DNA of 22,931 bases from an uncultured Atopobium sp. (GTDB lineage: Bacteria; Actinomycetota; Coriobacteriia; Coriobacteriales; Atopobiaceae), in assembly GCA_946999785.1 (NCBI GenBank), contig CAMQEO010000011.1, positions 1 to 22,931 on the forward strand, read 5' to 3'. Position 1 is the stretch's first letter; the number at the start of each line of letters is the position of its first letter. Of this stretch, positions 7,376-14,370 are shown in pieces. The notes under the pieces are model-generated. The model saw only the letters and a program-made list of their open reading frames with translations, was not told the origin of the DNA and searched no databases. The translations under genes were made by a program, and so were the position numbers.

Positions 7376-9373
7376 ATGACGTTAGACGAGCGCATAAAAC
7401 AAGGGAGATTGGGGGCACAGCCCCTCTGCGTTGCTGCAAAGGATTTTGTCTGTGGTGCCGTGCGTGTCGCGCCAGAACTAAAGTCATGGTATCGTCCGTG
7501 GCGTTTTACGCATGAACAATTTCGCGCGTTGGGTTCTTGTCGCGCATGGCACCCTGGTTTGTTTCGACAGATGGCACGTACAGGTGCAGGCATTACCTTA
7601 CAGTTTGAAACCGACTCGTCAGAAATCTTTGTTGAGCTGCGCTTGGATGAGGAACCATCAGGTACGCGCGCAATGCTCGACATTGCTGAGCGTATGCAAC
7701 AAGTTCACGAATGTGATGAGATCATCTCAACTCAAAGCTCGCATGCTGTATATGATGGCGTATCTGTTGATATTGATGGACGTCATATTCCACCTGTGAA
7801 TGTTGCTGACAATAGCTACATCAATCTATTACTTGAAGATCCGCAGGATATGCCACTTGTTGGGAGCGTGCAGCTTCCAGGCTTTGGTGGCGTACACAAA
7901 GTTTGTATCCACTTACCTGCGCTTCGTGGTTGTATTATTCGTTCGATATATGCAAACGGAACGTTCGTGCGCCCGCTTGAACACAAGCCGCAACTTTTAG
8001 TATTAGGCGATTCCATTTCGCAAGGTTTTATTACCGGCGATCCAGCATGTGTGTGGGTACATACATTTGCGCAAACTCATAACTTAGAAGTTGTTAATCA
8101 GTCTATTGGCGGTCAGGTATTTCAGCCAGGCTTACTCTACGGTTTATCGCAGTTTATAAATCCGCAGGTTATTATTGTTGAGTTGGGCGCCAACTATCGC
8201 TATGAGCCGTGTTTAGCGCGTTTGGTCCATAAAGATATCCACGCGTATTTTGTGGAGCTCACTCATGTATTTCCGCAGGTTCCAATCTTTGTGCTTTCGC
8301 CTGTGTGGCATACGCCCGACATGTATCCTCCTCATAAGTTGAGCTGTTTTAATCAAGTTTCGTCCTGGATACAGGCTCAGTGTAGGTGTTATGACAATCT
8401 GGTGTTTGTTGATGGTTTGCGCCTGCTTTCTCATAACAATACAATGATGGCCGATTATTATGGTCACCCCGGTGTGCATGGTTCTCGCGAGCTTTGCAAG
8501 CGTTTTTCTTTGGTGTATTCGTCTTACAAGTTGAGTTCTACACCTTCACTGCAAGCGTTCGCGCGTTCGCGTGCCCTTACTCTCTTAGATGAAGTTTGTG
8601 CTGGTACGACCAATAAAAAAGATCGCACGTGCGCAGCGCAAGGGGTTCTAGGTCTGCGCGAAGCGCTCAGACGTGGCTTAGGTGTCGTAAAATATGTTGA
8701 CGACGACTCCATTTTATTGGGCCTATCTAATGGCTGCGATATGTTGTGGTCAAATAATGCCCAGCGTGCGCGCACGCTTATGCGGGTAATTGGCTCTACA
8801 CGAGCCGTCTGCTTAACAAATTACCATCTCTTAGAGGCACTCTCATTGCTTGATTCATATGAGAGTTCAAACGTTTATTATATTGGCGTGTATACCTCTT
8901 CAAAAAAGCGACGTATTGGTGCTCATCGCGTAATAAAGCCTTTAGACGAAAGCTATCTTGACACCATTAAGAAAACGTATAGGTATGCCGATTCGTATAC
9001 TGATGAGCAGTATATTCAACTTTTGCGCCGTGGCTGTATTGTGGGTGCATTTGATCATGATATGCTGGTTGGCTATATTGGCGAGCATGAATATGGTGCA
9101 ATTGGTATGCTAGAAGTGTTTGAGCCTTTTAGACGTAAAGGTTGGGGAAAGGCGTTAGAATCGTACAAAATCAACCAATTTTTAGATCGTGGCAACATAG
9201 CTTGGCTTGAGATTAAACAGGGAAATACAGAAAGTATTGCGCTGCAAAGAAGCCTTGGCGTAGAAGTTTGCGATGATGCTTTGGAAGTTTGGATAGAATT
9301 AAAAGATCAAGACGATAATAAGGAGTTCTATCGTGATACAAACAAACCCGTATGCACCTCATCTAACAGGTGA
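7376..9373 (+). CDS. SGNH/GDSL-type hydrolase fused to a GNAT acetyltransferase-like domain
   Basis: A 665-residue two-part protein with no precise function I recognise. Residues about 20-200 form a beta-rich N-terminal domain typical of some SGNH hydrolases. Residues 207-385 are an SGNH esterase core: LLVLGDSISQG (Ser213), SIGGQ (243-247), VELGANYRYE (Asn273) and DYYGHPGVHG (Asp360, His364). Residues about 435-642 look like a GNAT domain with the acetyl-CoA loop RRKGWG (586-591). A carbohydrate-ester hydrolase or deacetylase coupled to an acetyl- or acyl-transferase is a reasonable guess. No signal peptide is seen, so it is probably cytoplasmic. An in-frame stop at 7358 makes ATG 7376 the earliest start. 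Its AAAGG is unusually close, so the start is uncertain. The 3' end overlaps the next gene by 41 bases. Confidence 0.75.
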   Translation: MTLDERIKQGRLGAQPLCVAAKDFVCGAVRVAPELKSWYRPWRFTHEQFRALGSCRAWHPGLFRQMARTGAGITLQFETDSSEIFVELRLDEEPSGTRAMLDIAERMQQVHECDEIISTQSSHAVYDGVSVDIDGRHIPPVNVADNSYINLLLEDPQDMPLVGSVQLPGFGGVHKVCIHLPALRGCIIRSIYANGTFVRPLEHKPQLLVLGDSISQGFITGDPACVWVHTFAQTHNLEVVNQSIGGQVFQPGLLYGLSQFINPQVIIVELGANYRYEPCLARLVHKDIHAYFVELTHVFPQVPIFVLSPVWHTPDMYPPHKLSCFNQVSSWIQAQCRCYDNLVFVDGLRLLSHNNTMMADYYGHPGVHGSRELCKRFSLVYSSYKLSSTPSLQAFARSRALTLLDEVCAGTTNKKDRTCAAQGVLGLREALRRGLGVVKYVDDDSILLGLSNGCDMLWSNNAQRARTLMRVIGSTRAVCLTNYHLLEALSLLDSYESSNVYYIGVYTSSKKRRIGAHRVIKPLDESYLDTIKKTYRYADSYTDEQYIQLLRRGCIVGAFDHDMLVGYIGEHEYGAIGMLEVFEPFRRKGWGKALESYKINQFLDRGNIAWLEIKQGNTESIALQRSLGVEVCDDALEVWIELKDQDDNKEFYRDTNKPVCTSSNR

Positions 9374-10571
9374 GCTTACCCGCGCTTGCGCGGATCAAAT
9401 TAAGGATATGCACAAAAACCATCGTGTGAGTGCGTATGCAACACCTGATACGGCGGTTATTCGTCGCGACCTTGATGAAGATCACGAAAGCATATTGCGG
9501 CCAGCATTTGTTCGTGATGTTGAAAAAATAATTCATACTCCTGCATATAATCGTCTTGCAGGTAAAACGCAGGTTTTTTCGTTTCGTTCTAACGACGATT
9601 TAACACGCCGCAATCTTCACGTGCAACTGGTAGCCCGTGTTGCACGCGACATTGGACGCGCGCTTGGACTTAACCTCGATTTAATTGAAGCAATTGGATT
9701 GGGTCACGATATTGGTCACACCCCGTTTGGTCATATTGGAGAGCGTTATGTAAGCTCAATTTATCATGCATATACCGGCGGTTATTTCTTTCACAATGTA
9801 CAAAGCGTTCGCTCGCTTGATACGCTTTACAAGCGCAATCTTTCTTTGCAGGTGTTAGACGGTATTATTTGTCATAACGGAGAATTTGAGCAGCAGGTCA
9901 TTAAAACTAGTGATCTTTCAACTTTTGATGCGTATGACCATATGGTGGCGCGTGCGTGGCACGAAGGCGAAACATATATTAATACGCTTCGTCCGATGAC
10001 GCTTGAAGGTTGTGTCGTGCGCCTGTGCGATATTATTGCTTATGTAGGAAAAGATCGCCAAGACGCTATTTTAGCTGGTCTTTGTGACGAGCATAGTTTT
10101 TCCGATGGTCTTGGTGGAACATATAACTCGTGGGCTCTCAGTGCTTTTGTTGCCGATTGTGTTGAGCATAGTTTAGGAAAAGATCACATTGAGCTTTCTG
10201 ATGAGTCGTTTTGTGAGCTTGCTCGGGCAAAAAAAGAAAACTATGACAAGATTTACATGACAGCAGAGGTTGACGGCAAATTTGGCCAACATATACAGCA
10301 GCTGTTTCAACAGGTATTTGACCACGAATTGGATGCTGTGGAGCGCAATGATACGCACTCAATTATTTATCGTCACCATATTGAGCCTGTTTCGCAGCAT
10401 CTTTCCCATTATGGATATGAGTATGCATGGCAAAAGAATCCTATACAAACGGTTACCGATTTTATTGCGTCGATGACGGATTCGTATTTTATAGATTTGT
10501 GCAGGCATTTGTTGCCAGATTCGCAGGATATATTTCCCTCATATCCTCGTTTTCACCGTTTTGAATACTAA
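9333..10571 (+). CDS. dgt: dGTP triphosphohydrolase-like HD-domain protein
   Basis: HD-superfamily phosphohydrolase of the Dgt family, expected to split dNTPs (classically dGTP) into deoxynucleoside and triphosphate, affecting nucleotide pools. In 412 residues it shows RDVEKIIHTPAYNRLAGKTQVF (61-82), the metal-binding His96, GHDIGHTPFGHIGE (124-137, with the H125-D126 pair), HNGEFE (181-186) and Asp233 in RLCDIIAYVGKD. The GTG at 9333 is chosen because AAGGAG (9320-9325) lies 7 bases ahead. This start is inside the end of the hydrolase/GNAT gene (41-base overlap), suggesting coupled translation. Canonical dGTPases carry longer inserts. This is the shorter dGTPase-like type, so the true nucleotide preference is uncertain. 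Confidence 0.88.
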   Translation: MIQTNPYAPHLTGELTRACADQIKDMHKNHRVSAYATPDTAVIRRDLDEDHESILRPAFVRDVEKIIHTPAYNRLAGKTQVFSFRSNDDLTRRNLHVQLVARVARDIGRALGLNLDLIEAIGLGHDIGHTPFGHIGERYVSSIYHAYTGGYFFHNVQSVRSLDTLYKRNLSLQVLDGIICHNGEFEQQVIKTSDLSTFDAYDHMVARAWHEGETYINTLRPMTLEGCVVRLCDIIAYVGKDRQDAILAGLCDEHSFSDGLGGTYNSWALSAFVADCVEHSLGKDHIELSDESFCELARAKKENYDKIYMTAEVDGKFGQHIQQLFQQVFDHELDAVERNDTHSIIYRHHIEPVSQHLSHYGYEYAWQKNPIQTVTDFIASMTDSYFIDLCRHLLPDSQDIFPSYPRFHRFEY

Positions 10572-10600
10572 CAGCTATCTTTACGGTTAGGGCTTAGGCT

Positions 10601-12028
10601 ATGCAGACGCTTTTTGATTTAATGAACGATTCAAATAATTCATCGCACAACAAAACTCCCGCGAAGCCAGCGGGTGCGAGTGCGTCTGCGCGCAAGCCAC
10701 AGGTTACGTCTTGTAACAGTAATGATCCGCTTGCTGTGCGTATGCGTCCGCGTACGCTTGATGAGTTTGTGGGTCAAAAAGCGTGTATCGGTAAAGACTC
10801 ATGGTTACGTCTGGCAATTGAGCGCGATATTTTATCATCCATCATTTTATATGGACCTCCTGGAACTGGTAAAACCACGCTTGCTCAAATTATTGCTCAT
10901 ACAAGTTCGGCGCATTTTGTAGACTTATCAGCGCTGCTTGCACGTGTAAAGGACGTTCGCGAAGAGCTTGCACAAGCGCGCAGTCGCCTTCTCACCACAA
11001 ATGTAAAAACAATTATGTTCATCGATGAGATACATCGTTTTTCCCGTTCGCAACAGGATAGTTTGCTTAAGGGCGTAGAAAATCGCGACGTTATTTTAAT
11101 TGGTGCAACAACCGAAAATCCTTATTTTGAAGTGAATTCGGCACTTATCAGCAGAAGCAAAATTATCGAGCTTACGCGCCTAAGCGATGATGACATTGCC
11201 TGCATTATTAAGCGCGCCCTGGTGGATTCGCGCGGTCTAAATAATTGTTTTACGCTTGATGAGCGTGCATTACAGGCTCTGATTTATATGGCGGCAGGCG
11301 ATGCGCGCGCAGCGCTTACCTCGCTTGAACTTGCCTCTCAAGTAGCACGCCCCAATGCGTCAGATATTCATGCGCAAGACGGGTCAAAACCTATTCTTAT
11401 TACGTTAGAGCACGTTAAGCTGGCTAATCCAGCGCGCGGCTTACCTTATGATAAGCAGCAGGATATGCACTACGATATTATTTCGGCATTTATTAAGTCG
11501 ATGCGCGGCTCAGATCCCGATGCAGTGTTGTACTGGCTTGCGCGCATGATTGACGCTGGTGAAGATCCTATTTTTATTGCACGCCGCATTTTGATTTGTG
11601 CATCTGAGGATATAGGCAATGCCGATGCAGGAGCCATTTGCGTAGCTGCTGCCGCTATGGACGCAGCTCGCACCATAGGTTATCCCGAATGTCGTATAAA
11701 TCTTGCACAAGCAGCCCTTTATTGTGCGCTTGCACCTAAATCTCATGCTGCTGAAGCTGGTATTGATGCGGCTCTTGCCGAGGTAAAAAAAGGCCCCTAT
11801 CGAGAAGTGCCTTCATACCTGCGTGATCGTCACCGCGTGGGTTCACAAACCTATGGCGAGTATCTCTATCCTCATAATTATCCTGATGGTTGGGTGAAGC
11901 AAACATATTTGCCTGAAGGTTTGCACGAAGGGGCTTTTTATGCGCCGTCCGCGCGTGGGTGGGAAGCATGGAGAGATAACGAGCTTAAACGCATTAAAAA
12001 GAATGCGCGCGGCTCACATGACAAATAA
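10601..12028 (+). CDS. rarA: Replication-associated recombination protein A (AAA+ ATPase)
   Basis: RarA/MgsA (Mgs1/WRNIP1 family) acts at stalled replication forks and in recombination, in the cytosol on DNA ends. The 475-residue protein starts with a low-complexity Ser/Ala/Asn-rich tail (about 1-40), followed by DPLAVRMRPRTLDEFVGQ (42-59), Walker A GPPGTGKTT (85-93), Walker B MFIDEIHRF (139-147), the sensor-1 region IGATTENPYFEVN (167-179), and the C-terminal MgsA-type tetramerisation region ending in PEGLHEGAFY. Length is normal for the family (about 430-450 plus the tail). The Shine-Dalgarno match is weak (TTAGG), and another start inside the tail is possible. It lies 29 bases after dgt and is probably co-transcribed with it. 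Confidence 0.94.
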   Translation: MQTLFDLMNDSNNSSHNKTPAKPAGASASARKPQVTSCNSNDPLAVRMRPRTLDEFVGQKACIGKDSWLRLAIERDILSSIILYGPPGTGKTTLAQIIAHTSSAHFVDLSALLARVKDVREELAQARSRLLTTNVKTIMFIDEIHRFSRSQQDSLLKGVENRDVILIGATTENPYFEVNSALISRSKIIELTRLSDDDIACIIKRALVDSRGLNNCFTLDERALQALIYMAAGDARAALTSLELASQVARPNASDIHAQDGSKPILITLEHVKLANPARGLPYDKQQDMHYDIISAFIKSMRGSDPDAVLYWLARMIDAGEDPIFIARRILICASEDIGNADAGAICVAAAAMDAARTIGYPECRINLAQAALYCALAPKSHAAEAGIDAALAEVKKGPYREVPSYLRDRHRVGSQTYGEYLYPHNYPDGWVKQTYLPEGLHEGAFYAPSARGWEAWRDNELKRIKKNARGSHDK

Positions 12029-12096
12029 TTGGTACAATAAACATAGTAGACATGCCAAATTTGATGTGGCTGTACCTTTGATCGAACGGATGCACT

Positions 12097-12825
12097 ATGG
12101 ATACAAATATACTGATTATAGTGGCGATATGCGTATGTGTGCTTGTCTTAGTACTTGCGCTTATCGAGGCAATTTTAACCCTTCGTCGTATTAGAAGTGA
12201 TATAGGTCGCCTTGTTGATACTACGTGCGAAACGTGCGAGCAGGTGCAGCCTGTTGTTCAAAAGCTTGATGCTGCACTTGATGATTTACATCCAACGATT
12301 GTTCAGCTTGAGCCACTTGCACTTAAATCAAGCCAAACGCTTGATACTATTAATCGCCAGCTTGAAGCAACAGAGGATATTCTCAGTGATGTTTCAAAAA
12401 TCTCTGCGCAGGCTGCAGGTGTTTCAACCACGCTTGATCAAGCTGCAAAAACTGCGATATCAGGCATTGCAAAAGCAACGTCTTCGGTTGCAAGCAATTT
12501 TTTGCAGGGCTATACATCTGCAAAAAATGCCATCGAAAAAGGCCTTACCTCGGCATCTGACGACGAAATGCCAGATCGTCCGCTGTTGACTCACCAAGAG
12601 CCGGCTTCTTCGTCGCATGCAACAACGTCGTATATTTCTTACGCTGCAGTTTCAAAAGCCGATGAGCAAGCCTCACCTGAAAAGGACGCATCGTCCACTT
12701 CCAACACGTCATCTGATTCTTTGAACACGCAAGCAGCACAAACACAGACTACGTCAGATGATTCTCATGTAGATACGCTTGATGATATAGATGAGCTTGC
12801 CAATTCACAAGTATTGCAGCCCTAA
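12097..12825 (+). CDS. Membrane-anchored coiled-coil protein (DUF948-like)
   Basis: Function not known. The 242-residue product has one N-terminal membrane helix (about residues 5-26, rich in Leu/Val/Ile/Cys), then a polar, probably coiled-coil helical region (about 30-135) with heptad-like leucines, and a Ser/Thr/Asp/Ala-rich disordered tail (about 160-242). This layout resembles DUF948-type proteins found near cell-envelope or stress genes in Gram-positive bacteria. It sits between rarA (68 bases upstream) and the RsbW-like/sigma pair. The ribosome site before ATG 12097 is poor, so the start is moderately sure. Only the membrane and helical character is seen directly. Confidence 0.65.
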   Translation: MDTNILIIVAICVCVLVLVLALIEAILTLRRIRSDIGRLVDTTCETCEQVQPVVQKLDAALDDLHPTIVQLEPLALKSSQTLDTINRQLEATEDILSDVSKISAQAAGVSTTLDQAAKTAISGIAKATSSVASNFLQGYTSAKNAIEKGLTSASDDEMPDRPLLTHQEPASSSHATTSYISYAAVSKADEQASPEKDASSTSNTSSDSLNTQAAQTQTTSDDSHVDTLDDIDELANSQVLQP

Positions 12826-12926
12826 AGCTGCTTGGTAAGTGGCGTTTAATTAAGTAACGTTTAATATATACGTCTACAACGAATGTAAGTTGTTGTATGG
12901 AAAAAGAAAGTAAGGGTGAACTTTTT

Positions 12927-13304
12927 ATGCCCACAACACAAGTTAATGTAACAGTACCTGCTTTGCCAGAGTTTGCACGCAGCGTTCGCATGATGGCAGC
13001 TAATTTAGCAGTTGTTTGTCATATGAGCGTAGACGATGTAGAAGATGTTCGTATGGCTGCCGAAGAAGGTTTTGTATATACGTGCGCCACATGTCCGCAA
13101 ACCTGTGATATTACATTTACACTTGAGCCTCATTGCATGTCTATAGATTTTTGTCTCGGAACGGGTGATTTTAAGGAAGACGCCTCACAACAAGACTTTG
13201 AACTCGTCAATTTAATGCTCAACGCAGTGTGCGATAAGTGCTACGAAACCGATGAACATACGCTGCACTTGGAAAAGTCATTTGGTGGTGTCCATGTCGA
13301 ATAA
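12927..13304 (+). CDS. RsbW/SpoIIAB-like anti-sigma factor, Cys-rich
   Basis: Histidine-kinase-like ATPase-fold protein of the anti-sigma family, expected to bind the sigma factor encoded next to it and hold it inactive. The 125-residue sequence begins with VPALPEFARSVRMMAANLAV (10-29) and has the helix SVDDVEDVRMAAEEGFVY (34-51), which aligns with the N-box region of RsbW. The usual N-box Asn is absent (Glu47 then Gly-Phe-Val-Tyr) and no clean ATP-lid glycine motif is seen. Eight cysteines (31, 53, 56, 60, 70, 76, 102, 105) include CATCPQTC and CDKC, suggesting metal or redox sensing. ATG 12927 follows AAGGGTG by 8 bases, and an ATG at 12897 has no such site. The gene overlaps the sigma gene by 11 bases. 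Confidence 0.7.
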   Translation: MPTTQVNVTVPALPEFARSVRMMAANLAVVCHMSVDDVEDVRMAAEEGFVYTCATCPQTCDITFTLEPHCMSIDFCLGTGDFKEDASQQDFELVNLMLNAVCDKCYETDEHTLHLEKSFGGVHVE

Positions 13305-14154
13305 TGCGCAATCACCGTTAGCTTCTTCGCGCCTGCGCACACAACTTCCTTTAAAAAAATCTAAGCGTAGCACACGAGATAAGCAAAAAACAAAAGAACT
13401 GTTTAAGCGATACAAAGAAACAGGCGACGAACAAGCACGTGAACAGCTTGTTTTAGCACATCTGAATCTTGCACGTTTTTTGGCTTCAAAGTTTAAGAAC
13501 CGCGGCGAATCATTGGATGATTTAGTCCAAGTTGCTACGATTGGTCTTATCAAAGCCATAGATAGATTTGATATAAGTCGCGGTTTGGAATTTACCACCT
13601 TTGCTACGCCAACCATCATGGGGGAGATCAAGCGTCATTTCCGTGATAAGGGATGGTCGGTGCGTGTGCCGCGCCGCTTACAAGAGCTTTCGGCAAAAGT
13701 TACCCAAGTAAGTGATAAACTTACCGAAAAACTCCAGCGTAGTCCTGCAGTTGATGAGATTGCACAAGCCTTGGGTGTAAGTGTTGATGAAGTTCTTGAA
13801 GCTATGGAATCGGCTCATGCATATACTTCGGTTTCTTTGGATGTCTCACAAGGTGACGACGATGATGGTACGCAATCGAGTACCGTTATTGATAAATATG
13901 CTTTGGTTGATGAAGATCTTGAATCATCTGATGATCGTATTGTTTTGGAGCAGGCAATTAAAGACTTTTCAGAACGTGAACAACAGATTATACGTATGCG
14001 CTTTTTGGAAGGCTTTACGCAGGTTGAAATTGCGCAAAAGTTGCAAATTTCTCAAGTTCAAGTATCGCGCCTCTTGCGTAAAACGCTGCAAAAGTTTCAA
14101 GAAAAGCTTGATCCAAATTATGCGATGGAGCATGCAAATTCGCAGGATAGTTAA
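13294..14154 (+). CDS. SigB/SigF-type RNA polymerase sigma factor
   Basis: Sigma-70 family factor of the general-stress/sporulation (SigB/F/G) type that directs RNA polymerase to a set of stress or envelope promoters. The 286-residue protein has a basic N-terminal tail, region 2 (about 55-120, with SLDDLVQVATIGLIKAIDRF at 73-92 and TTFATPTIMGEIKRHFRDK), region 3 (about 130-200) and the region 4 helix-turn-helix (FTQVEIAQKLQISQVQVSRL, 241-260). It starts at ATG 13294 inside the end of the RsbW-like gene (11-base overlap), the usual coupling for a partner-switching pair. An ATG at 13252 would add 14 unrelated residues. No RsbV-like antagonist is in the window. Confidence 0.92.
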   Translation: MSNNAQSPLASSRLRTQLPLKKSKRSTRDKQKTKELFKRYKETGDEQAREQLVLAHLNLARFLASKFKNRGESLDDLVQVATIGLIKAIDRFDISRGLEFTTFATPTIMGEIKRHFRDKGWSVRVPRRLQELSAKVTQVSDKLTEKLQRSPAVDEIAQALGVSVDEVLEAMESAHAYTSVSLDVSQGDDDDGTQSSTVIDKYALVDEDLESSDDRIVLEQAIKDFSEREQQIIRMRFLEGFTQVEIAQKLQISQVQVSRLLRKTLQKFQEKLDPNYAMEHANSQDS

Positions 14155-14176
14155 GTGTTTGGCGCGTGCTACGCTT

Positions 14177-14205
14177 TTGATACAAGATTTCATATACTAT
14201 ATTAA
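14177..14205 (+). promoter_or_regulatory. Candidate promoter of the alaS operon
   Basis: TTGATA (14177-14182, 5 of 6), a 17-base spacer and TATTAA (14200-14205, 4 of 6). It lies in the 216-base gap after the sigma gene and would give a leader of about 160 bases before alaS. Weak -10, inferred only. Confidence 0.4.
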
Positions 14206-14321
14206 TATTGTTATTTTGTATAAGAAGTTTGCTAAAACGGTAGACGTTTTAAAAAGAGCCCGTCATACATGCAATATCAACGTATCATACATAGCGTGTG
14301 TATTTATAGCAATAAAAAACT

Positions 14322-14352
14322 CGTACTTCGGTACGTTTATGGCAAACGTTAC
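14322..14352 (+). promoter_or_regulatory. Overlapping alternative hairpins in the alaS leader
   Basis: CGTAC-TTCG-GTACG (14322-14335) is a stable UUCG-loop hairpin. GTACGTTT (14331-14338) can instead pair with AAACGTTAC (14344-14352, one bulge). The two share 14331-14335 and cannot form together. They end 8 bases before AAGGAG (14361) of alaS. A regulatory role is inference. No T-box motif is visible. Confidence 0.35.
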
Positions 14353-14370
14353 TCGTAATCAAGGAGAATT

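Noticed and set aside
14233..14251. TAAAACG/CGTTTTA hairpin as the sigma-gene terminator
   Set aside because: The stem is weak and A/T-rich, and it is followed by A residues rather than a T run.
14155..14370. T-box riboswitch controlling alaS
   Set aside because: The conserved T-box sequence and a matching specifier loop were looked for and not seen. Only short hairpins are present.
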